A stretch of DNA of 64,000 nucleotides from CAYGZQ01 sp964354375 [NCBI: uncultured Planctomycetota bacterium] (GTDB lineage Bacteria; JAJVIF01; JAPKYR01): NCBI GenBank assembly GCA_964354375.1, contig CAYGZQ010000006.1, forward strand, positions 43,512-107,511, read 5' to 3'. The notes beneath the pieces are model-generated. The model saw only the letters and a program-made list of their open reading frames with translations, ran no database searches and was not told where the DNA came from. Shown in pieces: positions 1 through 9,425 of the stretch. Position 1 is the first letter of the stretch, and each line of letters begins with the position of its first letter. A program made the translations under genes and the position numbers.

Positions 1-16
1 ACGATGGAAAAAATGC

Positions 17-22
17 TATAAT
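17..22 (+). promoter_or_regulatory. Extended -10 promoter element (TGCTATAAT)
   Basis: A perfect TATAAT preceded by TGC forms an extended -10 element 66 bases before the ATG chosen for the first lipoprotein. Transcription would begin near base 29. The matching -35 region would lie before the window begins, so it cannot be checked. Confidence 0.55.
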
Positions 23-88
23 ATCATATCATCAAACACGGGTGTTCCCATGTTGAATTCCGATCCAGGTACCCCGGGAGTGTCTGCC

Positions 89-2941
89 ATGAAAACCAGA
101 TTCCAGGCCCGACTGGCCGCCGTGCCGGTCGTTATCGTCATCCTTCTGTCGTGGGTGGTGCTGAGCTGCTCGTCAGGATCGCAGGGACCGCTGAGTCCCG
201 ACATAACGGGAAAGGCGCAATCGTCAGCCGCAAGCGTCCCGGATCGTGTGCTGTGGGGAATATGGAACGTGAGTATCGATCCTGAAAGCATGACGGCGGG
301 CGTCACGCCGCTGAGGACGGGCGAGTTCACGGCCAACGTGACCCGATTCATGCAGCCGCCGTTAAGCCCGGTCCACATGGTGAGCATAAAGGTCGATGGA
401 TCGAGCGATCCGTCCAGCGGCCACTTCGTGGTCGATGTGACGCTAAGGCACCCGTTCCCCGGCTTGAACATGTACAACGGGTTCGACGTCCGGGGCATCC
501 TCTTTTCGAACGGCTCGATCACCGGGTCTTATGACAGCACCGTTCTTCGGGCCGGGCCCGACGACACGCGCCTTGTCAACGCGGACGGGTACACGCGATG
601 GTGGAACTGGGAGGAGTTCAAATCGTACGAGACCATCTTCGGCGCGACCCAGGGGAAACTCGCACCGCCGGTGCATCCCACGGGCACGGTGAACGGGTAC
701 AAGTACTTCGCGCAGGGACTGGATCTTGAGGATCCGGTGACCGCGCTTGACCCGGCATCGAGAGGATTCTTCCCCACCAATCCGGGCGCTTTTGCGAGGC
801 GGTACGATATCCAGTTCAGAATGGACGGGGGGACGCCGGCGTTCGATTTCAACTATGCGGTAGACGCGAGCTGGGATCAGCCCGACCCGTCATTCGCTCC
901 CGAGTACCCGCAGGAGGCGTTTTCGCTTTATGCGAACTGCCAGGAAGCGTTTAATATCGTTCTGACCGACGCAGGATCGAACGCTTACTATATCGACGAT
1001 TCGCAGAAAGGCGGGAAATTCGTTCTGGACATAGAGGTTTTCGACTGGCAGGGCGGCGACAATGGCGATGTGCCCGGCGAGATCAGCGGGATATGGCTTG
1101 AGGGCGACGTGCTCGGAGGAGCGGTGGATGTCAAGGCGAGCGCAACAGTGCTCCCGGGAACCACCATCAACTCATCGATTTTCGAGATAGAGATCGCTTC
1201 GCTTAACCTCACCGGATCGGGCGATTTCGAGGTATTCGGGACGGTTGAGAGCGCCGATCCCGCCACGTATGAACCGCAGGTTCCGGGCGGCGACCTGTTC
1301 AAGTACCCGGATGCCCCCCTGGCTGCGTACTTCGTGAGCACGGTCAAGGTCAGCGGGGAACTGCCCAATCCGGCGCCGACGGTGACGAGCATCGATCCCG
1401 ACGAAGGGATACCGGACTGCACGGAGGAGCATGTCACGGTGGGGGGCGCGAATTTCATGGACGGAGCGACCTTCCGGCTGGAGAAGACCGGCCAGACGCC
1501 GATCGAGGCGATTGATGCAGTGTATGTTGATGCCAACACTCTGGAGGGAGACCTCGATCTTCTGGGCGCGGCTGTGGGGGCGTGGAACGTGGTTGTCGAG
1601 AATCCGGACAGCCAGACGGGGTCACTGCCCAACGGTTTCACGGTGCTGGATGTGCTGTACGTCGACGGCGACAATGCGGGCGATCCGTCCATGAACGGAA
1701 GCTCAAGCCATCCGTTCGACACGATTCAGAAGGGGATCGATGCGGCGGCAGCGCAGGGCAACAAGCCGGTCCTGGTAGACCAATGCGCCGCCAATTACGC
1801 GCCGTTCGCGCTGAAGAACAACAGCCACGTGATCGGCTGCAACTGGAACGACGGAGTGGGCTGGCCGACGGTCATGCAGACCAATGCCAACACGTACGGG
1901 ACCTCAATCAGCAACGCGACGGTGGAAGGCCTGTTTTTCAACATGACCATTTCCTCCGGGGACACGGCCATGTACTTCAACCAGGGCAGCAACCTGACAC
2001 TCAGAGGATGCAAGTTCTCCGGGGTTACGTCGACGATCTACGGATATTTCCTGAGGTTCTATCAGTCGTCTTACGTGGAGATCGACTACTGCGAATTCAC
2101 AAAGATCTACCATCGGGGTTCGGACACGGCATGGAGAGCTCTGTATCCGTTGTATTTCGGCGGGACGAATTACATCAACGTTCATAACAGCGAGTTCCAC
2201 GACATCGGCTTTGACATTCCGGACGCGGGAGCGTTCGGGAACTCTCTGACCGTGATACGCGCAGGCTATGACAACGTCAGTCCGCACAATGTAGATCTCC
2301 ATAATCTCCTTATCTACAACATTTTCGACAAGACCAACTGCATCCGACCTTCGCCGAACCCGGATCCTCAGAACTGGCTCACTGTTCTCAGTCTAAGCAA
2401 CATCAACTCGTTCGACTGGGTCGGGTACTTCAAGCTCTACAACATCACGGTCGACGACATTCGCCATGCGGATCCGCCGTCGACGACGATTGTCCATGCG
2501 GGCCATGTCAACGCGTCGTACATGGCGATGGTCGGCGGCGATCCGCGAGTGTGGAAGAACAACATCGCGTCCAACATAGAACCCACCGATGAGAACATGG
2601 TGTCCGGGAACAGCTCATACTATGGATGGTGGGTCGACAACTATGTTCAGCCGCCGCCAACGCCTCAGCCGATGGATTACTCCCTGTGCTTCAATATCGG
2701 CTATCCGCTTCCGCAGGGAGCGAACTCGTGGCAATGGGCGAGCGGTTTCGTGAACCAGTGTTCGGCGGGAACCGGGAGCTATCAGAACTACCAGCAGATC
2801 GATCCGCAGTACGACATGACTCCGGGGTCGGATTTCTACCATCCCACGAACACGCTGATCTCAGAGGGTGGGGATGACGGGGGCGAGATGGGCGCATTCG
2901 GAGGTCCGGAGGGGGAGTGGATTCCGCCGAGCCAGTTATGA
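89..2941 (+). CDS. Secreted lipoprotein: LWG-type N-terminal domain, IPT/TIG domain and C-terminal beta-helix
   Basis: This is a 950-residue exported protein. The start at base 89 is preferred over the upstream ATG because GGGAG sits 8 bases before it and the next residues form a signal peptide ending in a lipobox (VLSCSSG). Residues about 50-330 carry the domain repeated across this window (LWGIWNVSID, HPFPGLNMYNGFDVRG). Residues about 430-520 resemble an IPT/TIG immunoglobulin-like domain (PTVTSIDPDEG). The rest opens with YVDGDNAGDPSMNGSSSHPF, the usual lead-in of right-handed parallel beta-helix proteins (DUF1565/pectate-lyase-like), with Asn-rich rungs. It probably binds or modifies an extracellular glycan or acts as an adhesin; no catalytic residues were recognised. 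It is followed 25 bp later by another lipoprotein gene. Confidence 0.8.
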   Translation: MKTRFQARLAAVPVVIVILLSWVVLSCSSGSQGPLSPDITGKAQSSAASVPDRVLWGIWNVSIDPESMTAGVTPLRTGEFTANVTRFMQPPLSPVHMVSIKVDGSSDPSSGHFVVDVTLRHPFPGLNMYNGFDVRGILFSNGSITGSYDSTVLRAGPDDTRLVNADGYTRWWNWEEFKSYETIFGATQGKLAPPVHPTGTVNGYKYFAQGLDLEDPVTALDPASRGFFPTNPGAFARRYDIQFRMDGGTPAFDFNYAVDASWDQPDPSFAPEYPQEAFSLYANCQEAFNIVLTDAGSNAYYIDDSQKGGKFVLDIEVFDWQGGDNGDVPGEISGIWLEGDVLGGAVDVKASATVLPGTTINSSIFEIEIASLNLTGSGDFEVFGTVESADPATYEPQVPGGDLFKYPDAPLAAYFVSTVKVSGELPNPAPTVTSIDPDEGIPDCTEEHVTVGGANFMDGATFRLEKTGQTPIEAIDAVYVDANTLEGDLDLLGAAVGAWNVVVENPDSQTGSLPNGFTVLDVLYVDGDNAGDPSMNGSSSHPFDTIQKGIDAAAAQGNKPVLVDQCAANYAPFALKNNSHVIGCNWNDGVGWPTVMQTNANTYGTSISNATVEGLFFNMTISSGDTAMYFNQGSNLTLRGCKFSGVTSTIYGYFLRFYQSSYVEIDYCEFTKIYHRGSDTAWRALYPLYFGGTNYINVHNSEFHDIGFDIPDAGAFGNSLTVIRAGYDNVSPHNVDLHNLLIYNIFDKTNCIRPSPNPDPQNWLTVLSLSNINSFDWVGYFKLYNITVDDIRHADPPSTTIVHAGHVNASYMAMVGGDPRVWKNNIASNIEPTDENMVSGNSSYYGWWVDNYVQPPPTPQPMDYSLCFNIGYPLPQGANSWQWASGFVNQCSAGTGSYQNYQQIDPQYDMTPGSDFYHPTNTLISEGGDDGGEMGAFGGPEGEWIPPSQL

Positions 2942-2966
2942 GCAAACAGTGGATAGGAGGCCGACA

Positions 2967-3641
2967 ATGATAAGAAACATGGTCGTACTCACTTCACTAT
3001 CATCTCTGATGGTGATCGCATTGGCGGGATGTCCCCATTGGGCGACCAGGACGCAGGTTCCGCAGGGAATCTCGCAAGCGTCGGGAAACCAGACAGTCGA
3101 CCCGACATCGGAGTCGGAGAATCCGTGGTCGCGCTTATCTTACGAGCCATTGACGGCCGATAAGCTTGCCGACATCGAGGATATCACCTGGCACTTCAAC
3201 TTCCGGACATACGACGACTCAACGCCGCCAGAGGCCATGTGGGCCATGTTCCGTACTCCCTATTTCAAGGGTTTCAGAGAGACCCAGGGAGCGGAGAGTA
3301 CAGGATTCGATATCCTGCCAGGGACGCATGAATACGAGTGGGAATTCGCTGACGAGGAGCCATTCCTTGATCTGCTTGAATACGTCCGGACTCACCCCGA
3401 TGTGCTGCTGGACGGCTCCGAGTGGACGGGGCCTGATCCTCACTGGTGGCACCTGCCCGATGGCGTGGATGAGTTCTTTGTGTTGTCGATAAACGTACCG
3501 AACGATACAAATCTGTACGGCTGTGCAAAGGGCATCGTTCCGGGTGAGGCCGTGGATGAGGATATCCAGTACGTCATGGATCAACTAGCGCTCTTCAGGG
3601 ACGAGCTTCTTCTTCATCCGATTGTTACTCCGTTGCGCTAA
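2967..3641 (+). CDS. Small lipoprotein of unknown function
   Basis: A 224-residue protein beginning at the ATG 6 bases after AGGAGG (bases 2955-2960). It has a signal peptide with lipobox LAGC and a linker of low complexity. The mature part is acidic and rich in aromatic residues (WHFNFRTYDDSTPPEAMW, DPHWWHLPDG) with no domain I recognise. It lies 25 bp downstream of the large lipoprotein on the same strand and is probably co-transcribed. An unrelated minus-strand locus converges on it. Confidence 0.75.
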   Translation: MIRNMVVLTSLSSLMVIALAGCPHWATRTQVPQGISQASGNQTVDPTSESENPWSRLSYEPLTADKLADIEDITWHFNFRTYDDSTPPEAMWAMFRTPYFKGFRETQGAESTGFDILPGTHEYEWEFADEEPFLDLLEYVRTHPDVLLDGSEWTGPDPHWWHLPDGVDEFFVLSINVPNDTNLYGCAKGIVPGEAVDEDIQYVMDQLALFRDELLLHPIVTPLR

Positions 3642-3780
3642 GCCGGGCTGTCAGCGCAACCGCAGTCTTTCCCCTAAGCTCTAACCAGCGTCTGAGAGCG
3701 GTTTCCAGTTGCTCCTGCGAAACCTGTTGGGCTGTGTCCCGTTATGAGCAAACAGCGGGGGCACGGCATGCGAAAGGTCC

Positions 3781-3836
3781 GATGGCTGACGCCATCGGGT
3801 ACGCGCTCGCTGACGCTCGCGCTTCAGACCCGGACT
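3781..3836 (+). repeat. Copy of the GCTGACGCC dispersed repeat
   Basis: Intergenic GATGGCTGACGCCATCGGGT followed by ACGCGCTCGCTGACGCTCGC matches the tandem copies at 56903-57067, reverse-complemented relative to two of them. It lies between the convergent ends of the lipoprotein gene and the usher-like gene. A GGGGCACGGCATGC motif just before it (about 3758-3771) recurs near 38150 and 39580. Confidence 0.6.
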
Positions 3837-3852
3837 TGAGAGAGTTCGAGCA

Positions 3853-6681
3853 TCAATCCTGCGGTTGAGTCTTGTCTGTGGTGATCACGATCTCGCGTTG
3901 CGACGGTCCGACCTGGAAGTCCAGATCATGGAGAGAATCGCCGGGCGCGACGTCGATTTCGTAGAGGTCCGGGGGAAGGATCTCAAAGCCCCGGGGGAGG
4001 CGATCGGGCAGGAGAACGACGGTGTAGGTGCCGGGCAGCAAGTCGGAGAAAACGAAGCGGCCGTTGGAGTCGGTGAACCTGTAGACACTTGCGTCCTTTC
4101 CGCGGAGCTCGACGACCAGGTCGGTGAGGGGGAGCATAGAAGCGGCCTGTCCGGGAGACGCGGGGACCGCGATGAAGACCCGACCCTGCACTGAGGCGGT
4201 ACGAATGACGGGGATCTCGAGATCGGTGGTATCGCCGGCCCCGATGGTGAAAACGAGGGGCAGGTCGATGACGGGCGCTATGCCGACGCCCAGGGTGGCT
4301 GAATCGATCGTGAGTTGATACCGGCCGGGATCGAGAACGGGGAAAGCGAAGTAGCCGTAGTCGTCGGTGATCACATCGATTCCGTCGACGCTGATCCTGA
4401 CATTTCGCAGACCCAGGTCGGGATTATCGGCCATGAAGACCTTTCCGTCGGCGCTGCCCATGCGAGGGAACATACCCATGGGGATGCTGATGGGCTGAGA
4501 GAATTCGAGGGCCACCTCGGTATCGTCGCCGAAGGCGCCGCTGTAGGACCTGACGCGCAGGCTCACGTCACGATTCCTCAGAGCTTTCCAGTTCAGCGAC
4601 CCGTAGATGTCCGTTCGTCCGCCGAGAAAGCCGCCGGTGCTTCTCTGGGCATTCAATGAGAATCGAAGGTCTTCAGCGAGTCGGAGCTGGGTGCCGAGCG
4701 TGAAATTGGAGGTAGGATCGCTCTCCTCGCCGCTGTTAAGGGAGAGCCGACCGAGAGAGCAACCCATTCTCAGGGAAGCGTCGCGGCTCAAACGCATGGC
4801 GAAATCAAGCATCAGGGACCTGGTCACTTCGTGGTCGCCGCTGATCCTGTAAACATCGGTCTGGTGTTCGAACCCGCCCGTGGCGGAGAAATCATCCCAT
4901 GTCCTGGTGAGGGAATAGACGGTGGTGCGTGTCGCGTGATCGTAGGAATTCAGCGTATCATCGCGGTCGCGGGAAACTCTGTGGGACAAACTCAGGCGTC
5001 CGAGGTCACCGAGAGTCCAGGAGGCCCCGAACCCTGCGTCCTTGGCGCAGCGTCCCTCGATGTCGGGGTCGTTTGTCACATTTCCCTGGGATTCGCTGAA
5101 GTGCGCCCAGATTCCGACCTCGTCGATGGGGCTGATCCGCAGGTTCAGACGCTTCAGCTCGGTGTCGCGCCAGCCGCCGCGAAACCATCGGCCCGCCCGC
5201 AGCCATTCGCAGTTGGCGGAGAAATACTCCTCCCTGTAGTCGCCGCTGAAGCGCCAGGCGGTATCGGCGTCATGCAGGTTGGAGTGCGACCAGGCGAATT
5301 CGCCGGTCAACTCGGCGCCTTCGCACGGAACATATCCAGCCATGATGCCGATGTTCGTGGATTTTTCCTTTTGCGCCGGGGGAAGGCCTGATGGAGTAGT
5401 CTCGGAATCAGTCAAGGCTGTCAGACGCATGACGCCCGAGTCATCGTCTCCAAAGACCAGCTGAATCCCCGCGTTTTCCCTGGGCGCGCTGGTTCGAGTT
5501 CGCGCGAAGAAGAGCCTGAGATCGCTCGGGTCGCCAAGCAGGAAAACGTCGCCTCCGCGACCGGACACATAGCGCTCCATCAACGGCGACTCGAGGTTCA
5601 AGAGAAGGTCGCCGGCCCGGACATAGCCCACGTTCTCATCGGTGAACGCAGCCCAGACCCTCTGGCTTTGGACAAAGGTCCCGGAAGAGTCCCCACCGAG
5701 AAGGAGGTTACGAAGGCCGAGGCTCAGCGTTCTGTCATCGCCGAGGTCGGCTTCGAGAGGGCAGAGCGAAAACATATAGGAGAGATCGCGATTGTCCTGG
5801 AGAGATGTGGTAACCTGCATCTCGCCTTCCAGGCTCGCGTAGATGGATCCCGGGAGCCGTTGCGGGATGACGCGGGTGGATGTGCTCGCCTGCGCTTCCA
5901 ACTCTGATTCCGGGGCACCAAAGGGGCGGGCGACAACGCACAGGCGGTAGGTCACCGATCCGGGCAAATCGTCCGGAATCGCGGTCTGCACAACGACATC
6001 GCCGCTCCGACCCGGGTCCAGCGCCAGAGCGAAGTCCGGCGGGCTTACGGACACGGGCCACACCGGGTCGGACTCGATGTCAACTTGGACATTGGCCGCA
6101 GCGTTGCCGAGGTTGAAGACAGTGAAGGTCTGAGTGAGAATATCGCCGGTGGTGGCTTCGGCGCGACCGGGGCGACCGGCAATCACCTGCAGTCGAACGA
6201 CAGGCAAGACGGCGACGGTGATGTCGGCGGTCAAGGAATCCGACGGCATCCATCCTGCAGGGGAGGCTCTGAGCGTGAGCAAGTAGTCGCCGGCGAGGGC
6301 ATCGGCAGGTATGGTGACGCACACGAAAACGACGCCGGATTCGCCATGGCCAAGCTCAAGTGTGTCGGGCACTGCGGAATATTGCCAGCCTGGAGGGGTA
6401 TCCGCGGAGATGTTGCATGTACCGGGCGCCCGAGCGGAATTGGTGAGCCGGATAGAGGCGGTGAGCATCTGGCGCGGCGCGATCTCGACAAGGGAAGGGG
6501 AGAGAAGCTCAATGCGCATGCCGCCTGGGTCGGCGAAAGCGAGGGAAGGGAGAAAGAGAGTCGAGAGGAAGAACAAGAGGATGAAAAAGCGGACACACCC
6601 GGACAGATCGCCCTTCTTCGACAATCCGAATGCGTCAATCACCAACAGTGTCGCCAACCCCATCCTCTTACCTATTGTCAT
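3853..6681 (-). CDS. Usher-like outer-membrane barrel protein with Ig-like and carboxypeptidase-regulatory-like domains
   Basis: A 942-residue exported protein, last gene of the pilin/chaperone locus and starting 9 bp after the chaperone stop. After an N-terminal hydrophobic segment ending LAFA, residues about 55-270 form two NEW3/COG1470-like Ig domains (SIRLTNSARAPG, QTFTVFNLGNAAANV). Residues about 280-720 are an alternating-residue, Tyr/Trp/Arg-rich stretch ending many strands with aromatic residues, as in outer-membrane barrels (EFAWSHSNLHDADTAWRFSG). The C-terminus has two SdrD/Cna-B-like folds (GKVFMADNPDLGLRNVRISV, SNGRFVFSDLLPGTYTVVLL). Gene order suggests the role of the usher in a chaperone-usher pathway, but I could not find the plug-domain or PapC-type signatures, so this is inference. 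The start ATG has AAGGGGGA directly before it; an ATG at 6663 is an alternative. Confidence 0.6.
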   Translation of the reverse strand: MTIGKRMGLATLLVIDAFGLSKKGDLSGCVRFFILLFFLSTLFLPSLAFADPGGMRIELLSPSLVEIAPRQMLTASIRLTNSARAPGTCNISADTPPGWQYSAVPDTLELGHGESGVVFVCVTIPADALAGDYLLTLRASPAGWMPSDSLTADITVAVLPVVRLQVIAGRPGRAEATTGDILTQTFTVFNLGNAAANVQVDIESDPVWPVSVSPPDFALALDPGRSGDVVVQTAIPDDLPGSVTYRLCVVARPFGAPESELEAQASTSTRVIPQRLPGSIYASLEGEMQVTTSLQDNRDLSYMFSLCPLEADLGDDRTLSLGLRNLLLGGDSSGTFVQSQRVWAAFTDENVGYVRAGDLLLNLESPLMERYVSGRGGDVFLLGDPSDLRLFFARTRTSAPRENAGIQLVFGDDDSGVMRLTALTDSETTPSGLPPAQKEKSTNIGIMAGYVPCEGAELTGEFAWSHSNLHDADTAWRFSGDYREEYFSANCEWLRAGRWFRGGWRDTELKRLNLRISPIDEVGIWAHFSESQGNVTNDPDIEGRCAKDAGFGASWTLGDLGRLSLSHRVSRDRDDTLNSYDHATRTTVYSLTRTWDDFSATGGFEHQTDVYRISGDHEVTRSLMLDFAMRLSRDASLRMGCSLGRLSLNSGEESDPTSNFTLGTQLRLAEDLRFSLNAQRSTGGFLGGRTDIYGSLNWKALRNRDVSLRVRSYSGAFGDDTEVALEFSQPISIPMGMFPRMGSADGKVFMADNPDLGLRNVRISVDGIDVITDDYGYFAFPVLDPGRYQLTIDSATLGVGIAPVIDLPLVFTIGAGDTTDLEIPVIRTASVQGRVFIAVPASPGQAASMLPLTDLVVELRGKDASVYRFTDSNGRFVFSDLLPGTYTVVLLPDRLPRGFEILPPDLYEIDVAPGDSLHDLDFQVGPSQREIVITTDKTQPQD

Positions 6682-6690
6682 TCCCCCTTA

Positions 6691-7572
6691 TCACTCGGCA
6701 GGCGGAGTCTCTGCAGGCTTCAACTCCATTGTTCCCTGGGCTGCCACGAGTTTCGGAGCACCGTAGTCGGAGATTACCATCACAAGGTAGGTGCCCGGAC
6801 CCAGCGACAGATCCCTCAGCCCGAAAACATAGTTGCGTGAGCTTTCGGGAAGCACGGTTTGCCGAACATAGTCCTGTCTGTAAATGACTTCGCCTGTAGA
6901 ATCGTGGATCTCAAGCCATGTCTGGGGCCTCATGTAGACGTTGCCCTTGTTCTCAAAGGCGGCGGTAACATCGAAACCGCCCTCGACCTGCTCGATCAGC
7001 AAGTCGGTAAAGCTCGCGTCAAGCACCTCGGTGTACTGAAAGGTCGCGAAGATTTTGACGGCATATCGGAAGATAGTGGTGATGCCGACGTGCATACCTT
7101 CATCGCGCGGCGCCTCAACGCCCGGCTCAGGCAGGGGAATTTCCTCGACGAAGACGACGCCCCAATAGCTTCCCTCCAGCGTCGGGTCGTCGGGCAAGTT
7201 GACCTCGCAGTTCACTTCCCGCGTTTCGTCCGGCGCGAGCTCCATCTGGTCGGGGCTGAAGGTCATCCATTTCAGGAGGGAGCGGACCTCCTGATCGCCC
7301 TTTTCGTCGTACACGTAGTCAGGAGTATCCCCCCGAACACGGACCCAGTCGCCGGTATAGACCCTGAGCACTTTGGTCTCTTCGGACAGATTGGTGACAC
7401 TGAAGGTGGCGGTAATCCTTTCGCCGGGCAGGACGACGAAATCCAGGTTGCCGTACGCAACCGAGAATCCCTGGGTGCTTGCCGGCGATGCAGCGAGGAA
7501 GAGGAGGATGAGCGCGACCGCGACCGGGATGATAATTCTTGGTCGGGAGCAGGCAATTGATGTGACGGTCAT
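6691..7572 (-). CDS. Periplasmic pilus-chaperone-like protein (PapD/DUF916-type)
   Basis: A 293-residue exported protein. The start follows GAGGAA with good spacing, and a signal peptide ends ASTQG. Residues about 35-150 look like the first Ig domain of archaic pilus chaperones or DUF916/WxL-interacting proteins: FVVLPGERITATFSVTNLSE, then LLKWMTFSPDQMELAPDETR and SYWGVVFVEE. The second half is another beta-sandwich (GGFDVTAAFENKGNVYMRP). No membrane anchor is seen at the C-terminus, unlike typical WxL-interacting proteins of Gram-positives. It lies between the small secreted subunits and the usher-like protein, the order expected for a chaperone-usher system. Function is by context and weak family resemblance. 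Confidence 0.6.
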   Translation of the reverse strand: MTVTSIACSRPRIIIPVAVALILLFLAASPASTQGFSVAYGNLDFVVLPGERITATFSVTNLSEETKVLRVYTGDWVRVRGDTPDYVYDEKGDQEVRSLLKWMTFSPDQMELAPDETREVNCEVNLPDDPTLEGSYWGVVFVEEIPLPEPGVEAPRDEGMHVGITTIFRYAVKIFATFQYTEVLDASFTDLLIEQVEGGFDVTAAFENKGNVYMRPQTWLEIHDSTGEVIYRQDYVRQTVLPESSRNYVFGLRDLSLGPGTYLVMVISDYGAPKLVAAQGTMELKPAETPPAE

Positions 7573-7619
7573 GCGGATTTCCTCAAAGCGAGCGGGGGAC
7601 GGCGATGCAGGCCCCACCG

Positions 7620-8084
7620 CTAAATTGGCTCGATCGTGAAAACGAGGCTGGTGCGGTACTCGCCGGGCGCGTCGGTGAGCCAGTCGAGCAGCACCATAAC
7701 ATCGATATAGATAACGCCGGAGCCGGTGTCTGCGCCCCATGCGACTTCTGCCGAATCCTGCCTGACGGGCAGCCAAACCTGCTCGTCCGACGGCTTCCAA
7801 CGAAGGTCGTCCAGTGGCTTGACGCTGCGAGTGTCATCGCTCATACCCAGGTCGGGATCGATGGAGCTTACCGTGAGGCGCCACGGGACATCGCTCTCCC
7901 AGTACACCGGGAGCTTCGTGATCATAACGTATCCGTTGGTGAACTCCTCTTCGCCGACGATGCCGAGGTTGATGCGATCGGCACTGATCGTCTGGTCGGC
8001 GAGCGCAGGAGCAGACCAGATCGAGAAAGCCAGAATCGCAGCCAGGAAAGCAGGGATAGATTGTCTGGGGGAGATTCTTTTCAT
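7620..8084 (-). CDS. Secreted pilin-like subunit, minor type
   Basis: A 154-residue protein with a clean signal peptide (cut near SAPALA-DQ). The mature 125 residues are all-beta and share a pattern with the preceding gene product: PWRLTV, KPLDDLRWKPSDEQVWLPV, and a C-terminal DAPGEYRTSLVFTIEPI. Its ATG overlaps the stop of the upstream gene by 4 bp (ATGA) and has no good ribosome binding site, so it probably relies on translational coupling. Likely a structural or adaptor subunit handled by the chaperone encoded 47 bp downstream. No database family recognised by eye. Confidence 0.65.
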   Translation of the reverse strand: MKRISPRQSIPAFLAAILAFSIWSAPALADQTISADRINLGIVGEEEFTNGYVMITKLPVYWESDVPWRLTVSSIDPDLGMSDDTRSVKPLDDLRWKPSDEQVWLPVRQDSAEVAWGADTGSGVIYIDVMVLLDWLTDAPGEYRTSLVFTIEPI

Positions 8085-8584
8085 GGTGCTGTGAGTTCGA
8101 GAACGATGTAGCCGTAGCGGTACTCGCCCGGGACATCTTCGAGAGGATCGAGGGCGACCCTGAAGGCGATGGGATACGATTGGTGGTCGACGGGTCCGCC
8201 GACGCAGACCTCGACGGGAAGTGTGTCCAGCGGGACAAACTCGCTACCATCGTATGACCAATATATATCGCTTACCGGCTTCGGCCACGGACCTTCCCAG
8301 GTGGGATCGGTTCCGCGAATGCTGAGCACCCAGTCGACGTTGGCGCAGACGGTAGCGTTCCAGGACTGCTCCACGGTCCAGCCGGCGATGAGCTCGGACC
8401 CGCCCGGGTCGAGGTAGACGCTCTCGGCATCGAGAGTCAGCGATCGCACTTCGGAGATGACGATGGAGAAATCGGATTCGGATTCCCCGACAGCAAGAGA
8501 GGGCAAGGGCACTGCCAGCAGGAAGAAACCTGCGAGGATTACTTGCGCGAAGGCAGCCGTATGTCTACTGCTCAAATGTCTCAC
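8081..8584 (-). CDS. Secreted pilin-like subunit, minor type, GTG start
   Basis: A 167-residue exported protein starting at GTG, 6 bases after GAGGAGCC. The signal peptide ends LPSLAVG. The mature domain matches the next gene in overall pattern (VDWVLSIRGTDP, KPVSDIYWSYDGSEFVPL, VPGEYRYGYIVLELTAP), which suggests an old duplication. The conserved PGEYR plus terminal strand would fit a subunit exchanging its end strand during assembly, though this is inference. Overlaps the downstream gene by 4 bp. Confidence 0.65.
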   Translation of the reverse strand: MRHLSSRHTAAFAQVILAGFFLLAVPLPSLAVGESESDFSIVISEVRSLTLDAESVYLDPGGSELIAGWTVEQSWNATVCANVDWVLSIRGTDPTWEGPWPKPVSDIYWSYDGSEFVPLDTLPVEVCVGGPVDHQSYPIAFRVALDPLEDVPGEYRYGYIVLELTAP

Positions 8585-8855
8585 TGGCGGCTCCTCGCCC
8601 CGGTCCGGATGTTACCGGACCCGTTCAAAGACCAGCACACAAAGCCTAGACCGCAAGACCTGACGGTCTGCGGTCCCGCAGTCACCAAATCCTGAAAACC
8701 TGGTCTTCAGACCATGAAGAAAGATCAGAACGCGTATCCCAGCGGCTGAGATATCGCGCTGTTCTTACATGGCCTTCTCCTCTGCGCGAAAAGAGCCGAA
8801 CTGCCCCCCCTTATGTGAGAGAAGTATATCACAAGGTTTAGCGCAATGCATTCCG

Positions 8856-9350
8856 TCAAAGGGTTTCCGCAGTCAACACGATCTGACAATCAGGACTAGA
8901 GGCGCTCTGGGGCCACGGGATCGTGAGAAGGACCTGCCACAGGGCATCGTCCCTGTTGACGGGGTTCGGATCGGTGTCAATCACCGTGGCGACGGATTCG
9001 TCAACAACCGCGCCGTTGACGGAGAGGGTCCAGTTGGTGTCGTCCCAATCGTCTGCGGTCTGTCCACCGCCCGTGTCATCTGCGATCTGCGCCCTCACGA
9101 CCCACCCCACGTTGGATATCAGGTCGTAGTTCACATCGCCGATATCCTGTGCGACGCCGAAATCGGAATACTGGTCGAACGTGAAGGATAAAGGGCCGAC
9201 GTTGTTGACGGTGAAAAGCTGGACGGGACCGAGGATAATTCCCAGGGCAGTACCTTCCGACGGGCTCGCCTCCGCGGGCATTGCAGGTAAGAGGAGGACT
9301 GAGATGAAAAAGAGCAGCTTGCGCGTGGCAAGCCTCCTTTTCCGGGCCAT
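8856..9350 (-). CDS. Major pilin-like subunit, copy 1 (uncertain start)
   Basis: A secreted protein of about 164 residues. Its mature part (SPSEGTALGIILGPVQLF, VGPLSFTFDQYSDFGVAQDI, DDWDDTNWTLSVNG, LLTIPWPQSASSPDCQIVLT) is nearly identical to the neighbouring copy 2, and nucleotide identity is also high, so this is a recent tandem duplicate. The start is odd. The strong AAAAGGAGG site lies after the ATG at 9350, and the codon in the normal start position relative to that site is ACG (9326-9324), where copy 2 has GTG. Either translation uses the upstream ATG with a weak site, or a rare ACG start, or the copy is decaying. Confidence is high for the coding frame and low for the start. Confidence 0.7.
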   Translation of the reverse strand: MARKRRLATRKLLFFISVLLLPAMPAEASPSEGTALGIILGPVQLFTVNNVGPLSFTFDQYSDFGVAQDIGDVNYDLISNVGWVVRAQIADDTGGGQTADDWDDTNWTLSVNGAVVDESVATVIDTDPNPVNRDDALWQVLLTIPWPQSASSPDCQIVLTAETL

Positions 9351-9425
9351 AGGAGAACAATGATGTAGTGTAACAGCCGGGAGGTTGTGATGCAAGGGCC
9401 ACGCGAGCGGCTGGAAAGCGCCTCG

